A stretch of DNA of 64,000 nt from Hirundichthys speculiger. Its lineage: Eukaryota > Chordata > Actinopteri > Beloniformes > Exocoetidae. How positions within the stretch are numbered: position 1 is the first letter of the stretch; every line of letters begins with the position of its first letter. Positions 46,201 through 55,185 of this stretch are shown here, piece by piece. The position numbers and the translations under genes are program-made. The notes under the pieces are model-generated. The model did not search any database and was not told the origin of the DNA. It worked only from the letters and a program-made list of their open reading frames with translations. The stretch covers positions 49,993 through 113,992 of the forward strand of contig JAGFBZ010002996.1 of NCBI GenBank assembly GCA_018398805.1. Direction: 5' to 3'.

Positions 46201-46476
46201 AGCTTTGTTTTTAATTTATTATCTTTTTACAGAAATGATCACTGCTTAAACGTCTCCTCAGGTCAGTCGGCGGAGGCGGCCAGCGACCTGGGCCTGGCCT
46301 ACATGAAGTCCAGAGTCGGGGGTCTGGGTGGGGTCGTGACGGTGGACCCGCGGGGCAACTGGGCCGCCCGCTTCTCCAGCCTCCAGATGGCGTGGGCTGC
46401 AGCGCAGAAGACACCCTCCACTTACGGCCTGTACGCAGGAGAGCACCTCACCCAGAGCATCGGGGACCCCCACTGA
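40089..46476 (+). CDS. asrgl1: asrgl1: isoaspartyl peptidase/L-asparaginase, six coding exons, frame interrupted by small indels
   Basis: The enzyme is an N-terminal-nucleophile hydrolase that removes isoaspartyl residues from peptides and hydrolyses L-asparagine. It self-cleaves to expose a Thr nucleophile. Six exons with GT-AG boundaries cover the whole family: VVVVHGGAG start, [16 protein letters not shown], the GTVGAVA cleavage/nucleophile site, [26 protein letters not shown], and a C-terminus ending GDPH before TGA. Exons are 40,089-40,275; 41,795-41,939; 42,074-42,227; 43,771-43,892; 45,471-45,582; 46,262-46,476. Splice phases are mutually consistent only if single-base indels are allowed: two apparent extra G in exon 2, one missing A in exon 3, one extra base at the start of exon 5 and a compensating pair in exon 6. 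As printed the gene cannot make a full protein. Amino acids and splice sites are otherwise well preserved, so assembly error or a very recent pseudogene are the two readings. Introns hold a minisatellite and two MITEs. Confidence 0.88.
40384..41465. repeat. ~77-bp minisatellite in asrgl1 intron 1
   Basis: About 14 tandem units. Each contains gtttcaccgagcagaggtgt, gaatgagactcttagaac, agacagaaactgatcaggga and tctgtttctgtcttttct. Within each unit AGACAGAAAC and GTTTCTGTCT are inverted repeats around a 13-nt loop that includes TGATCAG. One unit near 41,120-41,150 has a local duplication of the gatcaggg part. It fills most of the 1.5-kb intron. Confidence 0.95.
41795..41939 (+). CDS. asrgl1: asrgl1 coding exon 2 (two apparent +1 indels)
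   Basis: The acceptor is tttcag and the donor AAG|GTACGG. Continuing exon 1 in phase gives Gly-Arg-Gly-Ser, where relatives as I recall have Gly-Cys-Gly-Ser. An extra G near 41,807 is then needed to enter VLNVKG, and one extra G in the five-G run at about 41,821-41,825 to enter [12 protein letters not shown] through LARLVMDK. Without these the frame meets a stop at the ATCGTGATGG region. The length of 145 is two more than the 143 expected from the flanking splice phases. Confidence 0.8.
42074..42227 (+). CDS. asrgl1: asrgl1 coding exon 3 (one apparent -1 indel)
   Basis: It encodes [20 protein letters not shown], then [18 protein letters not shown]. After the four-A run at 42,185-42,188 the frame must shift by one to read [13 protein letters not shown]. 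The last two bases, AT, join the first G of exon 4 to make Met. The donor is GTGAGG at 42,228. This is the linker region before the autocleavage site. The length of 154 is one short of the phase-consistent 155. Confidence 0.82.
42600..43030. repeat. degenerate AT-rich repeat in asrgl1 intron 3
   Basis: Another patch of irregular phrases such as gatcacaaaatcaag, ttttacaacaaaaaaattg and gcaaaatttgtgag, similar to 33.1-34.8 kb but mostly in the opposite orientation. The rest of the intron (43,031-43,770) shows nothing recognisable. Confidence 0.45.
43771..43892 (+). CDS. asrgl1: asrgl1 coding exon 4 with the Thr nucleophile
   Basis: The acceptor is tctgtag and the donor TCG|GTCAGT. It encodes [20 protein letters not shown], then [20 protein letters not shown]. 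The Gly-Thr at 43,781-43,786 is the intramolecular cleavage site; Thr codon ACA 43,784-43,786 becomes the N-terminal nucleophile of the beta-subunit. TSTGG and GRVGDTP are substrate-pocket motifs. The exon has no internal indel and both splice phases fit. Confidence 0.9.
44173..44193. repeat. run of 21 G
   Basis: An uninterrupted poly-G on the asrgl1 sense strand in intron 4, able to form G-quadruplex structures and prone to length error in sequencing. Confidence 0.95.
44423..45064. mobile_element. piggyBac-like MITE with TTAA ends in asrgl1 intron 4
   Basis: It is bounded by TTAA at 44,423-44,426 and 45,061-45,064. The inverted ends are CCCTTTAGGCGCCA (left) and TGGCACTTAAAGGG (right). TTAA target sites and CCCTTT termini are typical of the piggyBac superfamily. 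An internal block (aaaggctataactt, then gcggtttgagataaaggcat) is itself present twice, at about 44,486-44,525 and 44,655-44,700. There is no intact transposase. A partial relative lies at 36,720-37,122. Confidence 0.8.
45471..45582 (+). CDS. asrgl1: asrgl1 coding exon 5 (apparent +1 at its start)
   Basis: The acceptor is tgcgccag and the donor CAAG|GTCTCA. It encodes [20 protein letters not shown], then [16 protein letters not shown]. Exon 4 leaves one base, so two bases should precede the Ser codon; three (GTA) are present, which shifts the frame and leads to a stop. The extra base lies in a GTAAG string that itself looks like a splice donor. GGYAD and TTGHGE are among the family's most conserved motifs. 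Confidence 0.82.
45586..45628. repeat. (CA)n microsatellite
   Basis: An interrupted CA repeat immediately after the exon 5 donor. Confidence 0.9.
45631..46193. mobile_element. Tc1-like MITE remnant in asrgl1 intron 5
   Basis: It starts gttgaaaccagacgtttact. It then has the internal sub-terminal phrase gtcagaagtttacactcact (45,811-45,830) and the Tc1-typical stretch gatgatgtcatggctttgga, then agcttctgattgg, then cacacctgtggatgtattta, then catcatgggaaaatctgaag. It closes near acatacgtttacagccc (46,179-46,195). This closely follows the 5' part of well-known fish Tc1-like elements, with the transposase gene deleted. Confidence 0.75.
46262..46476 (+). CDS. asrgl1: asrgl1 last coding exon
   Basis: The acceptor is tcctcag, and the first two bases complete a Gly codon. 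It encodes [20 protein letters not shown], then [20 protein letters not shown], and ends [12 protein letters not shown] and TGA (46,474-46,476). Between AAAQK and YGLYAGE the printed frame reads TPSTY. A missing G followed by an extra T would instead give DTLHY, closer to relatives as I recall them. The frame is open through the exon. Confidence 0.88.
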
Positions 46477-46594
46477 CAGGAAGTTAGCTTCTGTTTGGAC
46501 TGTTGAGGCACTAAAGATCAAGAATATCAAGTTCATTTGATTACAAATCAAATATATGATAGAATGTGTTTAAAATAGAGTTATTATGAAATCA

Positions 46595-46600
46595 ATTAAA
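46595..46600 (+). terminator. possible asrgl1 polyadenylation signal ATTAAA
   Basis: ATTAAA lies about 120 bp after the stop codon. It is the only reasonable signal before the transposon at 46,616. A stronger AATAAA at 48,531 would imply a 2-kb 3'UTR including that transposon. Neither can be proved from the sequence. Confidence 0.25.
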
Positions 46601-46615
46601 ATCAGGTCACGTGAT

Positions 46616-47546
46616 TAAAGGTAGGGTAAGTGATTTCTGATTGACAACACACGTCTTGATATTTGAGACAAAACACAGGTAGCTCCTCCCCCTCATCACG
46701 CCCCATCATGAACCCCCCCCCCCCCCCACACACACACACACACACACACACAAAACTGTAAAAAAGCTGATAAAAAAAACAATCTTATGGCCTAAAAACT
46801 CGCACATGACAGTTTAAGTCAATTTTGAAACTTTGAGAGTCAGAAAAAGCATTAATAAGCATTGTTTATTTTAATTGACATCAAATAAAGAATATATATT
46901 GAATAAAGAAAGTCAGGAATTAAACTTAAAGTGCAACCACCAATATGTAAAATAAAACAGGCTTTTATATTTTGACATGTCGTAAAGCCGGTTATCTTGT
47001 TACGTTTTCAGAAAACGATAGATTGATGATCTCTAATGAATTCTACGGTTTCATCCGTCATTGTTGTCCGTTATCTGTCATGAGTTTCTCTCGTTTCTGA
47101 AAAGAAAACTTTCAGATGTCGCCACTGCAGGTTCGTCCCTCTTTCCCTTTAATTTGATGGTTCATCTTATCCCTGGTTTTTTATTTTTCATTTACACTTC
47201 ATTTTATTTCCTACTATTTTATTAATGCAGCACGTACGGTGACGTTACGCTACAATGTTAGAACAAGTAAATCAGAGATGATTAGAGACGCGCATGTTGT
47301 ATAGGAGTCGTCCAAGAAGCATTTTACTGCAGAGACGTTTAAAGTTGACAGGAGGAGTTGATGGTGCAAAGACGAGGACAGTCCTGGTGGCGTTATTATT
47401 ATTACAGAGGGAGCGTTTGTTCCAGGAACTACATTACATTATATATATATATATATATTTATGTAAAACATCAGCGCAACTGAATGTTACTGACAAAAAG
47501 TGTTCTCGGGTTGATAATCACGTAAAAATTGCTTACCCTACCTTTA
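46616..47546. mobile_element. non-autonomous DNA element with TAAAGGTAGGGTAAG ends
   Basis: The left end TAAAGGTAGGGTAAGTGATT and right end GCTTACCCTACCTTTA are about 15-bp inverted repeats. The insert begins about 140 bp after the asrgl1 stop. A C-run followed by (CA)n lies inside it at about 46,711-46,753, and a TA tract at about 47,440-47,458. A relative lies at 4,519-4,930. No transposase frame is seen. Confidence 0.7.
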
Positions 47547-47910
47547 ACACAGGACTCATCTGTCAGTTTTAACCTACTTCCTGTTCCCAGCTACTAGATT
47601 GACTCTAACTCGTGATTAGCAGTCATGAAGCTATAATACAGTCTAATTAAAAATAATCAGTATCTGTTTGAGTGTTACTGGGTATTTCAGGAGAAAATAA
47701 AAAGATTTTCATTTAGTTTCATTGAAAACTAAGGATTTACAGTCCTGAATTTCCGTCCAAAAAGTCCAGTTTGACTGACTGTCCAGTTTTACGACTCATC
47801 CTGGTAACATCTGACGTTTGAATCCATGAAGGGTGAAGAGCTGCTGAGCTTCACTCTGTCCTGTCAGGATCCACGTGGGTTTCCACAGTTCCTCCAGTGT
47901 TCTCATCTCT

Positions 47911-48135
47911 GAACCAGTATCTCTGAGGTGAACCAGTAATTCTGAGGTGAACCAGTATCTCTGAGGTGAACCAGTATCTCTGAGGTGAACCAGTATCTCT
48001 GAGGTGAACCAGTATCTCTGAGGTGAACCAGTATTTTTGAGGTGAACCAGTATCTGAGGTGAACCAGTATCTCTGAGGTGAACCAGTATCTCTCAGGTGA
48101 ACCAGTATCTCTGAGGTGAACCAGTATCTCTGGAG
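47911..48135. repeat. 19-bp minisatellite
   Basis: About a dozen tandem units of 19 bp (gaaccagtatctctgaggt) with single variants (attctgaggt, tttttgaggt, one short unit near 48,050). A 121-codon minus-strand frame across it is a repeat artefact. Confidence 0.95.
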
Positions 48136-50180
48136 CTCTCCACTCTGTTTTAGTGCTGAAGCTTTGTCTCAGAAACAGAAACAGCACAGATGATCCTTCA
48201 GAGGTTTTATTTCCTCCTGAACTGTGTGAAGAACCGCTGAGTTGACTGCAGATGTTCATATGAGCCACTAGAGGGAGCCGTCTCAGTAAAAATAAATAAA
48301 AATAAGCTCTGAGAATCCCATAAAATGTGACGTTAGACTGTTGATTCCACTTTTGTTTCTAACTTCTAATGTTGTTGTTTTTTTTTTTTTTGTATTTTGT
48401 ATATTTTTACAGATTCATGTGATTCGTTTTAATTATACTAATTGTGTTTATATTGAAAGGTGTTGATAAATACAGTGCTGCTTTCTGTCTTTTTTTTTTG
48501 TCTTTTTGTCTGCATCATTCACTTGACCTCTAATAAAATTCTCTTAAATACTCTGACCTATACAGATATTTATTTTTATTCTATTATTGATTCTTAGTCT
48601 GCTTAGTTTAGAGGTGCTGAAGAATAACATTTAAGAAAGAATCATTTTATTGTGATATAATTATTTTACATTCCTTTGTGCTGCCGTCCCAGTGCACTTT
48701 TTGGTTTTTAAAGTTTAAGGTTTAAAATTACGATGCATGTACTGCCAACTTTTTCACCAGGATGATCAAAAGCCAAAAATGTTTTAGTTTATTTGATTCC
48801 CCAAAAACAAAGAATCAAACTAAACTGAGATATTTTACTGATGTTTTAGGAAGAATTTTTAGCCCTGTGATAATGAATCATTAATAACGTTGCCGTGACA
48901 TCCAGCTGCCAGTCTGTTAGACCAGACCAGGGGGGGGTCGACCCTGCAGGTCTCACCTGAACGGGTCGTTAACACACCTGGATGACCAGCTGATCATGAT
49001 TCATTTCCTCCTAAAGCAGGGAAACCATCTAAGACCTGTGATACAGAATCATCATTAGTCTTAATTCGTTCACCGTTTTTAATCATGAGGTCCAGTTTTT
49101 TTCTGATTAGGTGTCAAACAGGTTCCAGTCTGCTGATGTGAACATATTTACTGTTAACCGTGAGGACGTTACTGGGTTGCTCTGGTTTCTGATCTGAATC
49201 CAGCTGTGTTTATACAGAGAACGCCTTAAATATGATTATCAGGGACGTAGAAGAGATTAGATAGATCAGATCTGATTGTGTTCAGCATTATTTCATATAA
49301 ACTGCTGCTGTTAGGTCTAAAAAAAAAAAAAAATGTTGAAAACTTTTGGTTGCTTTGCTGTTTTGTAAAACAAAAAATTTTTGTATTTTGCACCAATAAT
49401 GTTACTTGGACTTTATCTCAGTTTGGAAAGACTTTTGCTTTACAGAACCATGTTGAAATTATAAATAAAAATTTAAATGTTGAGACACTGAAGCACTGAA
49501 ATAGAAACTAAGACATTTTATTTCTCCATTGCCTTTTATTTAAACTTGATTTTTATTTATTTATTTATTTTGGTTACTTAAATGTTTGCTTTATTTTGTT
49601 GGATGATACTTCCGCCTACTGAATGCAGAACATTATTCATCTCATTTTATTTAATTTGGAAGATATCTTTGAGGAGCAGTGAAATGTTTTAATGATTAAA
49701 ATGTTATCAATAAATGTTTTGATATTATTATTGTGTTAATGCTTAGATTCATTCAGTAATGGGAAAATAACTGAAAAAGTTATCGTCAGATTAATCTAAA
49801 AAATAATTGATCATTGATAAATTAGTTGACAATTTGAAAAAATAATCGCTAGAGTCATTGTTTAAAAAAAATACTCAGTTGGACACCTCAAATAAATATA
49901 CATGAGAATTTACAGAAAAATAAATTTTATTATTAAGTCTTAAGCACATTTGTGCAATTGCAAATTCAAAAACATTTCTGTAAAATATTCATAAAAAGAC
50001 CCTAAAATATTTCAAAAACGGCATTTGATAAGTGACCCTCCACTCAAATGTTACACTTTACTGTGAAGTGTGCTTCAAAAATTAAAATTTTTTGTGCATT
50101 CTTGTTAGATTCGATGTATCAATATTTTTTTCCATGAAAAAGATAATTCATATTTTAGTTAAAATGCACATTTCAGTCAG
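48136..50180. other. no gene seen
   Basis: AT-rich DNA with poly-T and poly-A runs (48,379, 49,320). It may include the distal 3' region of asrgl1. No exon or complete element is recognised. Confidence 0.35.
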
Positions 50181-50349
50181 GTCCCCAGGTTTTCACTCAG
50201 TGCTGTTACCATAACACACCGCCCTTCCTGAAAAATTTGTAACATTCCTGAGGTCACATGTTCCACAGGAAGTTGTGTAATTTAGATCATTCTGAAGGTC
50301 AAAAGTAAAGCCTCCTTTTTTGTTGTCTGTATATCTCATGATTTTGAAA

Positions 50350-50745
50350 CTATGACTAACAAGGCCAATCTCAACTTTCTGTCCTGTTACCTAAATTGTT
50401 TTTCATATGTTACTAGTTTATTCAATTAATATTTATTTTTGTAAATCAGTACAGTGTGCTCAGTATCCTCAAAATATAGGCATTTAGCTAATTCTATGCT
50501 AAAAACTCAGTCCTGTTACTTCCACCGCTGTTACTCAGACATTTTAAAATGCTTTTTCATGAGTTTTAGTAACAGGACTGAGAAAAATGCAACTATCGTC
50601 TGCTTAGACATTTTGTAAAAAGTGCAGAAAAGTAGCCTGAGATTGGCCAAGATGCAACCTAAATAGTTAAATGCTTTTGTCATTATATTCAGTGTTGTAT
50701 TCAGTGTCCATAAAGATTCACCTTTGTACATTTGTGTGAAATGTT
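50350..50745. repeat. imperfect foldback repeat
   Basis: The left side (aaggccaatctcaactttct about 50,363; ctcagtcctgttact 50,506-50,520) and right side (agtaacaggactgag 50,568-50,582; gcctgagattggcc about 50,636-50,649) are inverted copies in nested order. The central pair is a perfect 15-bp match around a 47-nt loop. Inversion or a foldback element is possible; no family is recognised. Confidence 0.6.
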
Positions 50746-51002
50746 GCTTTGGTGATCAAAAAAGTTGTACCAGACTATAAATATGTTTATTTCTGCTGTA
50801 AAATTGCTTCTCTACTGTTACTTCTCTACTGTTAATTTGCTTTTGCATTCAGAAACACTGAACACTGTGCATCACATGAAACACCTTCATGGTAACTATC
50901 CCCGGTTCCCAGCTATGATCAGATTATTCCTTATCATGTTTTTATACAAACACGCAGGATTTTACGAGAATCATGATGGCAGCTGTATGATAATATTACT
51001 AA

Positions 51003-51590
51003 GGCTGGGCAACGATTAAAATTTTTAATCACGAATAATCGCATTATTTCTCTGATTAATCACGATTAATCACATTGTATACGCAAAATCAAATCATGAA
51101 TTCAAAAGTAGTGTAAAGGTCACTTTTATTTAAATGTTCTGCTGCCATATGAACTAAAGTGTCATAACATTTGTTGTTCAAACACTTTTAACATCAGCAC
51201 TTGTCAGTAACACATATTTAGTGTAACTCTCATCTTAAAAAATGTAAAATAAAATAAAGCTTATTGCCACTGCCAGGGCATTAATGTCATCCTGTTTTTA
51301 GAAAAAAAAAAAAAAAAAAAAAAAGTCTACAAACAAAATTCAATTTCTGTCAAATCCTCCGTCTGGGAGAACTTTAAAATGTAAATGTCCATGTTAAAGT
51401 TCAGTAACTTTACCAATCCGTGTGTCATTCATTCTTTCCATTTTCAATTGTCAATCAAAAATAAAAAAAAAAATTAAAAAGTGACATTTAATTCCGTGTA
51501 TGATTCGTTCTTTCCATTTTCAACTGTCAATCAAAAATTAAAAAAGGAAAAAGGGGCGTTTTATGTCGTTTTTCGTTTTTGAATCCAACA
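51003..51590. mobile_element. hAT-type repeat fragment (GGCTGGGCAACGATTAA start)
   Basis: The start ggctgggcaacgattaaaat, followed by repeated aatcacgattaatcac motifs, matches a very common fish non-autonomous hAT terminus as I recall it. The right terminus is not identified. Inside, the phrase gtcattctttccattttcaa is repeated near 51,425 and 51,508. Confidence 0.45.
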
Positions 51591-52619
51591 TAAAAAACAA
51601 AAAATGCCCGGTTTTTCGTATTTCAATTTTAGACTAGGATCAAAAATACGAAATAAAAAAGTGGGCCACGGGACCGAATTTGTTTTTAATATTTTAACTG
51701 GTCCCGTTTACGTGACCCGGAAGTGGTTTTGTGCTGCATTTCCGGTAGCATGGCGGCGCTAGAATCAAATACTAGTTTGATCAAGGACTTATTCAGCAGC
51801 GGTTTGACACACGCTGAAATTTCCTGCACGTTGCAGCAGATGAGTTTCCTGTAGTGATGGTGAGATGAAGCCTCATGAGACACCGAACCATTTGAGCCGA
51901 TCGGTTTCAGAAAAGGTTCATTACTAGAAGCTTCATCTGCACACGACACCACCTACTGGTCGAGTGTATAATCACAGGCAGTTGGACCTCAATCATAGCT
52001 GTTTGTGGCGCATTGAATATTTGTCTGTCATGGCCCTTGGGAATGATTCTGAATTACAAAGAACATCAATGACTATGAATTACAAAGAATGCATGACCAA
52101 ATAATTCTCTACATACATTATCACATATGTGTATAATAAATATGCCATGGATGTATTCTCTGTGTGTATAGTTTCCCAGTATGGAAGTATCATATGTGGC
52201 AGGTTGTGTAATGTTTTTTTTCTTTTTTGTCACTTTAAAAGAATAGCATGGGCCTGAACAGGCAGAGGACAGTGAAAGTGCTGGTCAAACTAGGAAGATG
52301 GAACTGAATATGTTTGTGTAACTTGAACAATGATGTACAGGACAGGGAAAACTTTTGTCATTTTTATTAAGAAGTAACAATCTCTCAACAGGTTTTCAGC
52401 GATTCCTCTTTTTTTTTTTTTACACAACCTCTCTGGCCTTTCACATGGTACAGAAGATGTTGTTGTGCACAAAGGCGCAAATAATATTTTCAAAAAGTAG
52501 GTTGTCTGATAATCGAGGTCAAAACTTTTCTACTGTCATTACACATCTGCGCCACTAGATGGCGCTGCACCGACGTAAACAGTAGGTGAATGGAGCGTCA
52601 CAGTGAACAGATGTAACAG
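51591..52619. other. no gene seen
   Basis: It includes a repeat-like segment at about 51,850-51,965 (tagtgatggtgagatgaagc to acaccacctactggtcgagt) that resembles fish DNA-transposon ends. Nothing coding is supported. Confidence 0.35.
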
Positions 52620-52755
52620 ATCTAATGATAAATGGAGTAAGCATGCGACAGACTTTTTTTAATACATTCTAGAAAAGCTTTATACAGTAATTTTTTAATG
52701 TCTACCCAAAAATGTTTTAGGAATTCGGACGTTAAAACCGTCGATCCCTGGTGAT

Positions 52756-53073
52756 TTACTGTTTTTTCATTTGTTTTAGTGCATTTTCAATTTCTGTTAT
52801 ATTTAATTCTTCTTCAAGTATATGTTTGTCTTCTGCATCCAGTTTTTTAATGTCATCATTGATGCTTTCAAATAGAATGTCACATTCTGATTTATTAAAT
52901 TTTGACTTATATAAGTTACTATAGAAGAGACAAATTTCTTCCTGGATTAATTTCTGATCTTTTAATACAACTTCATCTTTTGTCATAAGCTTATTTATTT
53001 TCCTCTTAGCCTGTCTTTGTTTTTTCGAGTCCAAAGAAATATGCTGAACTCTTTTCACCCTTTTTCGATCCAT
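52756..53073 (-). pseudogene. LINE ORF2 linker before reverse transcriptase
   Basis: 105 codons, Lys/Glu-rich, containing ISLDSKKQRQAKRKINKL and an EEICLFYSNLYKSK block, ending NALKQMKKQ just before the RT start motif. L1-type ORF2 proteins have the same order: helical linker, FYxxLY block, then KSPGxDG. A frame change at about 52,755 separates it from the RT motif. It belongs to the element at 52,620-55,172. Confidence 0.75.
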
Positions 53074-53189
53074 CTAGCTCTTGAACGAATATAAGCTCCA
53101 TTTGCTTTTGCTGTGTAAATGTCATCTAACTGGGACTGTAGTTTGCTTTATTTCAGTTTCGTCTTCTAAGGATATTTGAGAATTGTTTG

Positions 53190-54149
53190 TTAAAGAGTTG
53201 ATTTTATCAATTCAATCCTTTTGCTTTTGTTTCTTTCTTTATGTGTGACAGTTGTTTTGCCTGTGTTGATTGCTATTCGTTTGGCCTCAAATTTAAACCA
53301 TTCCCATTTATTAGTATCACTCATGTCTAATTTCTCAACCTCCAAAATAAGAGATTTCACCTGATCACAGAAACCAACATTCTGCAATAAATTATTATTA
53401 AACTTCCAAATATTTGGAGAATTCTGATGTTGCTTGGATGTTACTAAGTTTAGACTTATCATGCAGTGGTCTGTGAGTGGAGAAGGTGAAATGTCACAAT
53501 TTGAAATATCGTTGCATAGCTCGCTTGAAATCAGCCAGTAATCTAGTCTAGAGCACTGACCGTTTCCTGCAGAGTTATACCAAGTAAACTGAACAGATGT
53601 TGGATTTAACGTTCTCCAATAATCAGTTATGCATGTTGTTGTACATAAATTCAGTATGGTGTCATCGTATACAGGTTGAGAATACCTGTGAGGTATTCTA
53701 TCTAGCCAAGAGTCTGGGGCTATATTATGGTCTCCTCCCAATATCACTTTGTCTGAACAATATGTTGTTTTCCATTCATTTATAAGTTGACTTAATTTTG
53801 CATAAAGATTTATATTAGCTGCTTTGTTGTTATAGCCATAAATGCATATTAAGATATAATGTTTATCATTTATCTCCACTACCACCATTAACCAGTGTCC
53901 TTCAGTATCCCATTTCCCATCAATTATACTGCCTGGAAATCTATTAAATAATATCATGACTCCTGCTGAGTGTGACGTTCCATGAGCAAAAAAGGCATAA
54001 TCCCCCCATTGAAGTTTCCAAAATTTTTCATCAATCATAACTGAGTGAGTCTCCTGTAAAAAAACACATTGTGATTTTTGATCCTTACAAAACAGAAAAA
54101 TGGCTTTACGCTTAGTACTATTTTTCAACCCCCTTACATTTAATGACAT
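53190..54149 (-). pseudogene. LINE ORF2 endonuclease domain
   Basis: A 319-codon frame covering a complete exonuclease-endonuclease-phosphatase fold. Metal and catalytic positions are visible: Asn4 (SLNVRG), Glu33 (QETH), Asp140/Asn142 (GGDHN), Asp203 (SRLDYWL) and Asp227-His228 (TDH). This domain nicks the genomic target to prime reverse transcription. It is the longest non-repetitive open frame in the window and has no internal stop, suggesting fairly recent insertion, although the rest of ORF2 is broken. Met at 54,149 is immediately before the first catalytic strand, as usual for L1-like ORF2. Confidence 0.88.
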
Positions 54150-54509
54150 AAAAGAACTAATGATTGTTTCAAGACGCGCTTAAACTTCGCTTTTTTCCGT
54201 GCAGAAATGAACATGTTGTCCTTAATAACATCCTATCACAAACCACAAGAAAAAACATACCAGCTTTAAATTCAAGTCTTCAAACTTTTTTTTTTTTTTA
54301 AACAGTCATTTTAACTTCCACCTGGTAAGATTTGTCTTAACAATACCTGAGAGTTATAACTGTAAACATAAAATATCTTACCATGTTTCTGAATTTCTGT
54401 CTTGCAGAAGCAACTATATGTTTTACTAAAGTGCCTGAGCATTTGCTTATTATAGCAGTTTTTATGGGTCAACTCTGTGTCCATCCATGAGTGCATACCC
54501 TTCTCTTAA
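54150..54509 (-). other. LINE spacer between ORF1 and ORF2
   Basis: About 360 bp between the end of ORF1 and the start of the endonuclease, AT-rich, with a T-run at 54,287-54,299 on the plus strand. No domain is recognised. Confidence 0.45.
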
Positions 54510-54857
54510 TCAGGCCTTCTTCCCGTTTCGTCTGGCTTCTTGCACCTTGGGCCAGAGCTTTGCACGAGCCTCACGATCTTCCTTTGAGAAGTCTTCCTTG
54601 AACTGGATGTTCATTTCCTTGCAGACTCTGGCCTCTCTTGATTTCTTCCATATTTCGTCACGAACAGTTCGCAGGGCAAATTGGATGATAATCGGTCTGG
54701 GCATCTTGTTGGTAGCTGCGTCGTTCCTCTTTCCCAGGCGGTGCACTGTGTCTACTGAGTCGCGGAGCTTCTCCACTGACAGCGGGATCACACGTGTCAA
54801 GATGCCAATCACCGTCTCTCTTGTGTTCTCCTTTTCTTTTTCGGGAAGGCCCATCAA
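54510..54857 (-). pseudogene. LINE ORF1 C-terminal RNA-binding domain
   Basis: 115 codons including VHRLGKRNDAATNKMPRPII, then IQFALRTVRDEIWKKSREAR, and ending EARAKLWPKVQEARRNGKKA. The order of an RRM-like (hRLG, RPIIIQF) part and the LWPK-EAR-GKKA end follows the C-terminal domain of L1-type ORF1 proteins, which coat the element RNA as trimers. It is separated from the N-terminal part by a frameshift near 54,870. Confidence 0.8.
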
Positions 54858-54875
54858 TCTGAGATCCCACCTTCT

Positions 54876-55172
54876 CTATATCGTGTTTGTTTCAGACACA
54901 TCTGCTTCAATGAGACATTTTCTTTTCTCAGTAACACTACTTCTTCTTTCATTTTGTTTATTTTCTCTCACAGCTTGTGTGTTTGCTTCCATCCGACTTT
55001 CAAAGATTTTCAGCCTGTCGTCCTGCTCATCAAATCTCTTTATCAGAGCTTGAATTGCATTAAAGATGGTTTCATTTGTAATCTCACCCTGCTGGTTGTC
55101 TTTAGCCTTTGATCTCTGCTTCTTGGGATTTGGGCTGGGCAGAGGTGTATGATCATGAGGCACTTCTTCCAT
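54876..55172 (-). pseudogene. LINE ORF1 N-terminal part with coiled coil
   Basis: 98 codons starting MEEVPHDHTPLPSPNPKKQR. It has a basic/proline N-terminus, then a helix (FNAIQALIKRFDEQDDRLKI, FESRMEANTQAVRENKQ) with heptad-like hydrophobic spacing. This fits the trimerising coiled coil of L1-type ORF1. The start codon at 55,172 is 14 bp from the first unit of the 27-bp array. Confidence 0.7.
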
Positions 55173-55185
55173 GTCGTATATTTCT

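Larger units (their letters stand above)
52620..55172 (-). mobile_element. L1/Tx1-like LINE, 5' part retained, 3' part missing
   Basis: Read on the minus strand from 55,172 downwards it has ORF1 (coiled-coil N-terminus, then the RNA-binding C-terminal domain), ORF2 with an apurinic-like endonuclease, a linker, and the first part of reverse transcriptase. The RT part reads KSPGID then EFLKHFWVDIKKLLYKAFLE in a shifted frame at about 52,750-52,650. Homology then ends, so the RT catalytic palm, the rest of ORF2 and the tail are absent. Frameshifts or stops separate the two ORF1 parts, the endonuclease and the linker, so the copy is dead. The copy ends 14 bp from the 27-bp tandem array on its 5' side. 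Confidence 0.85.
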
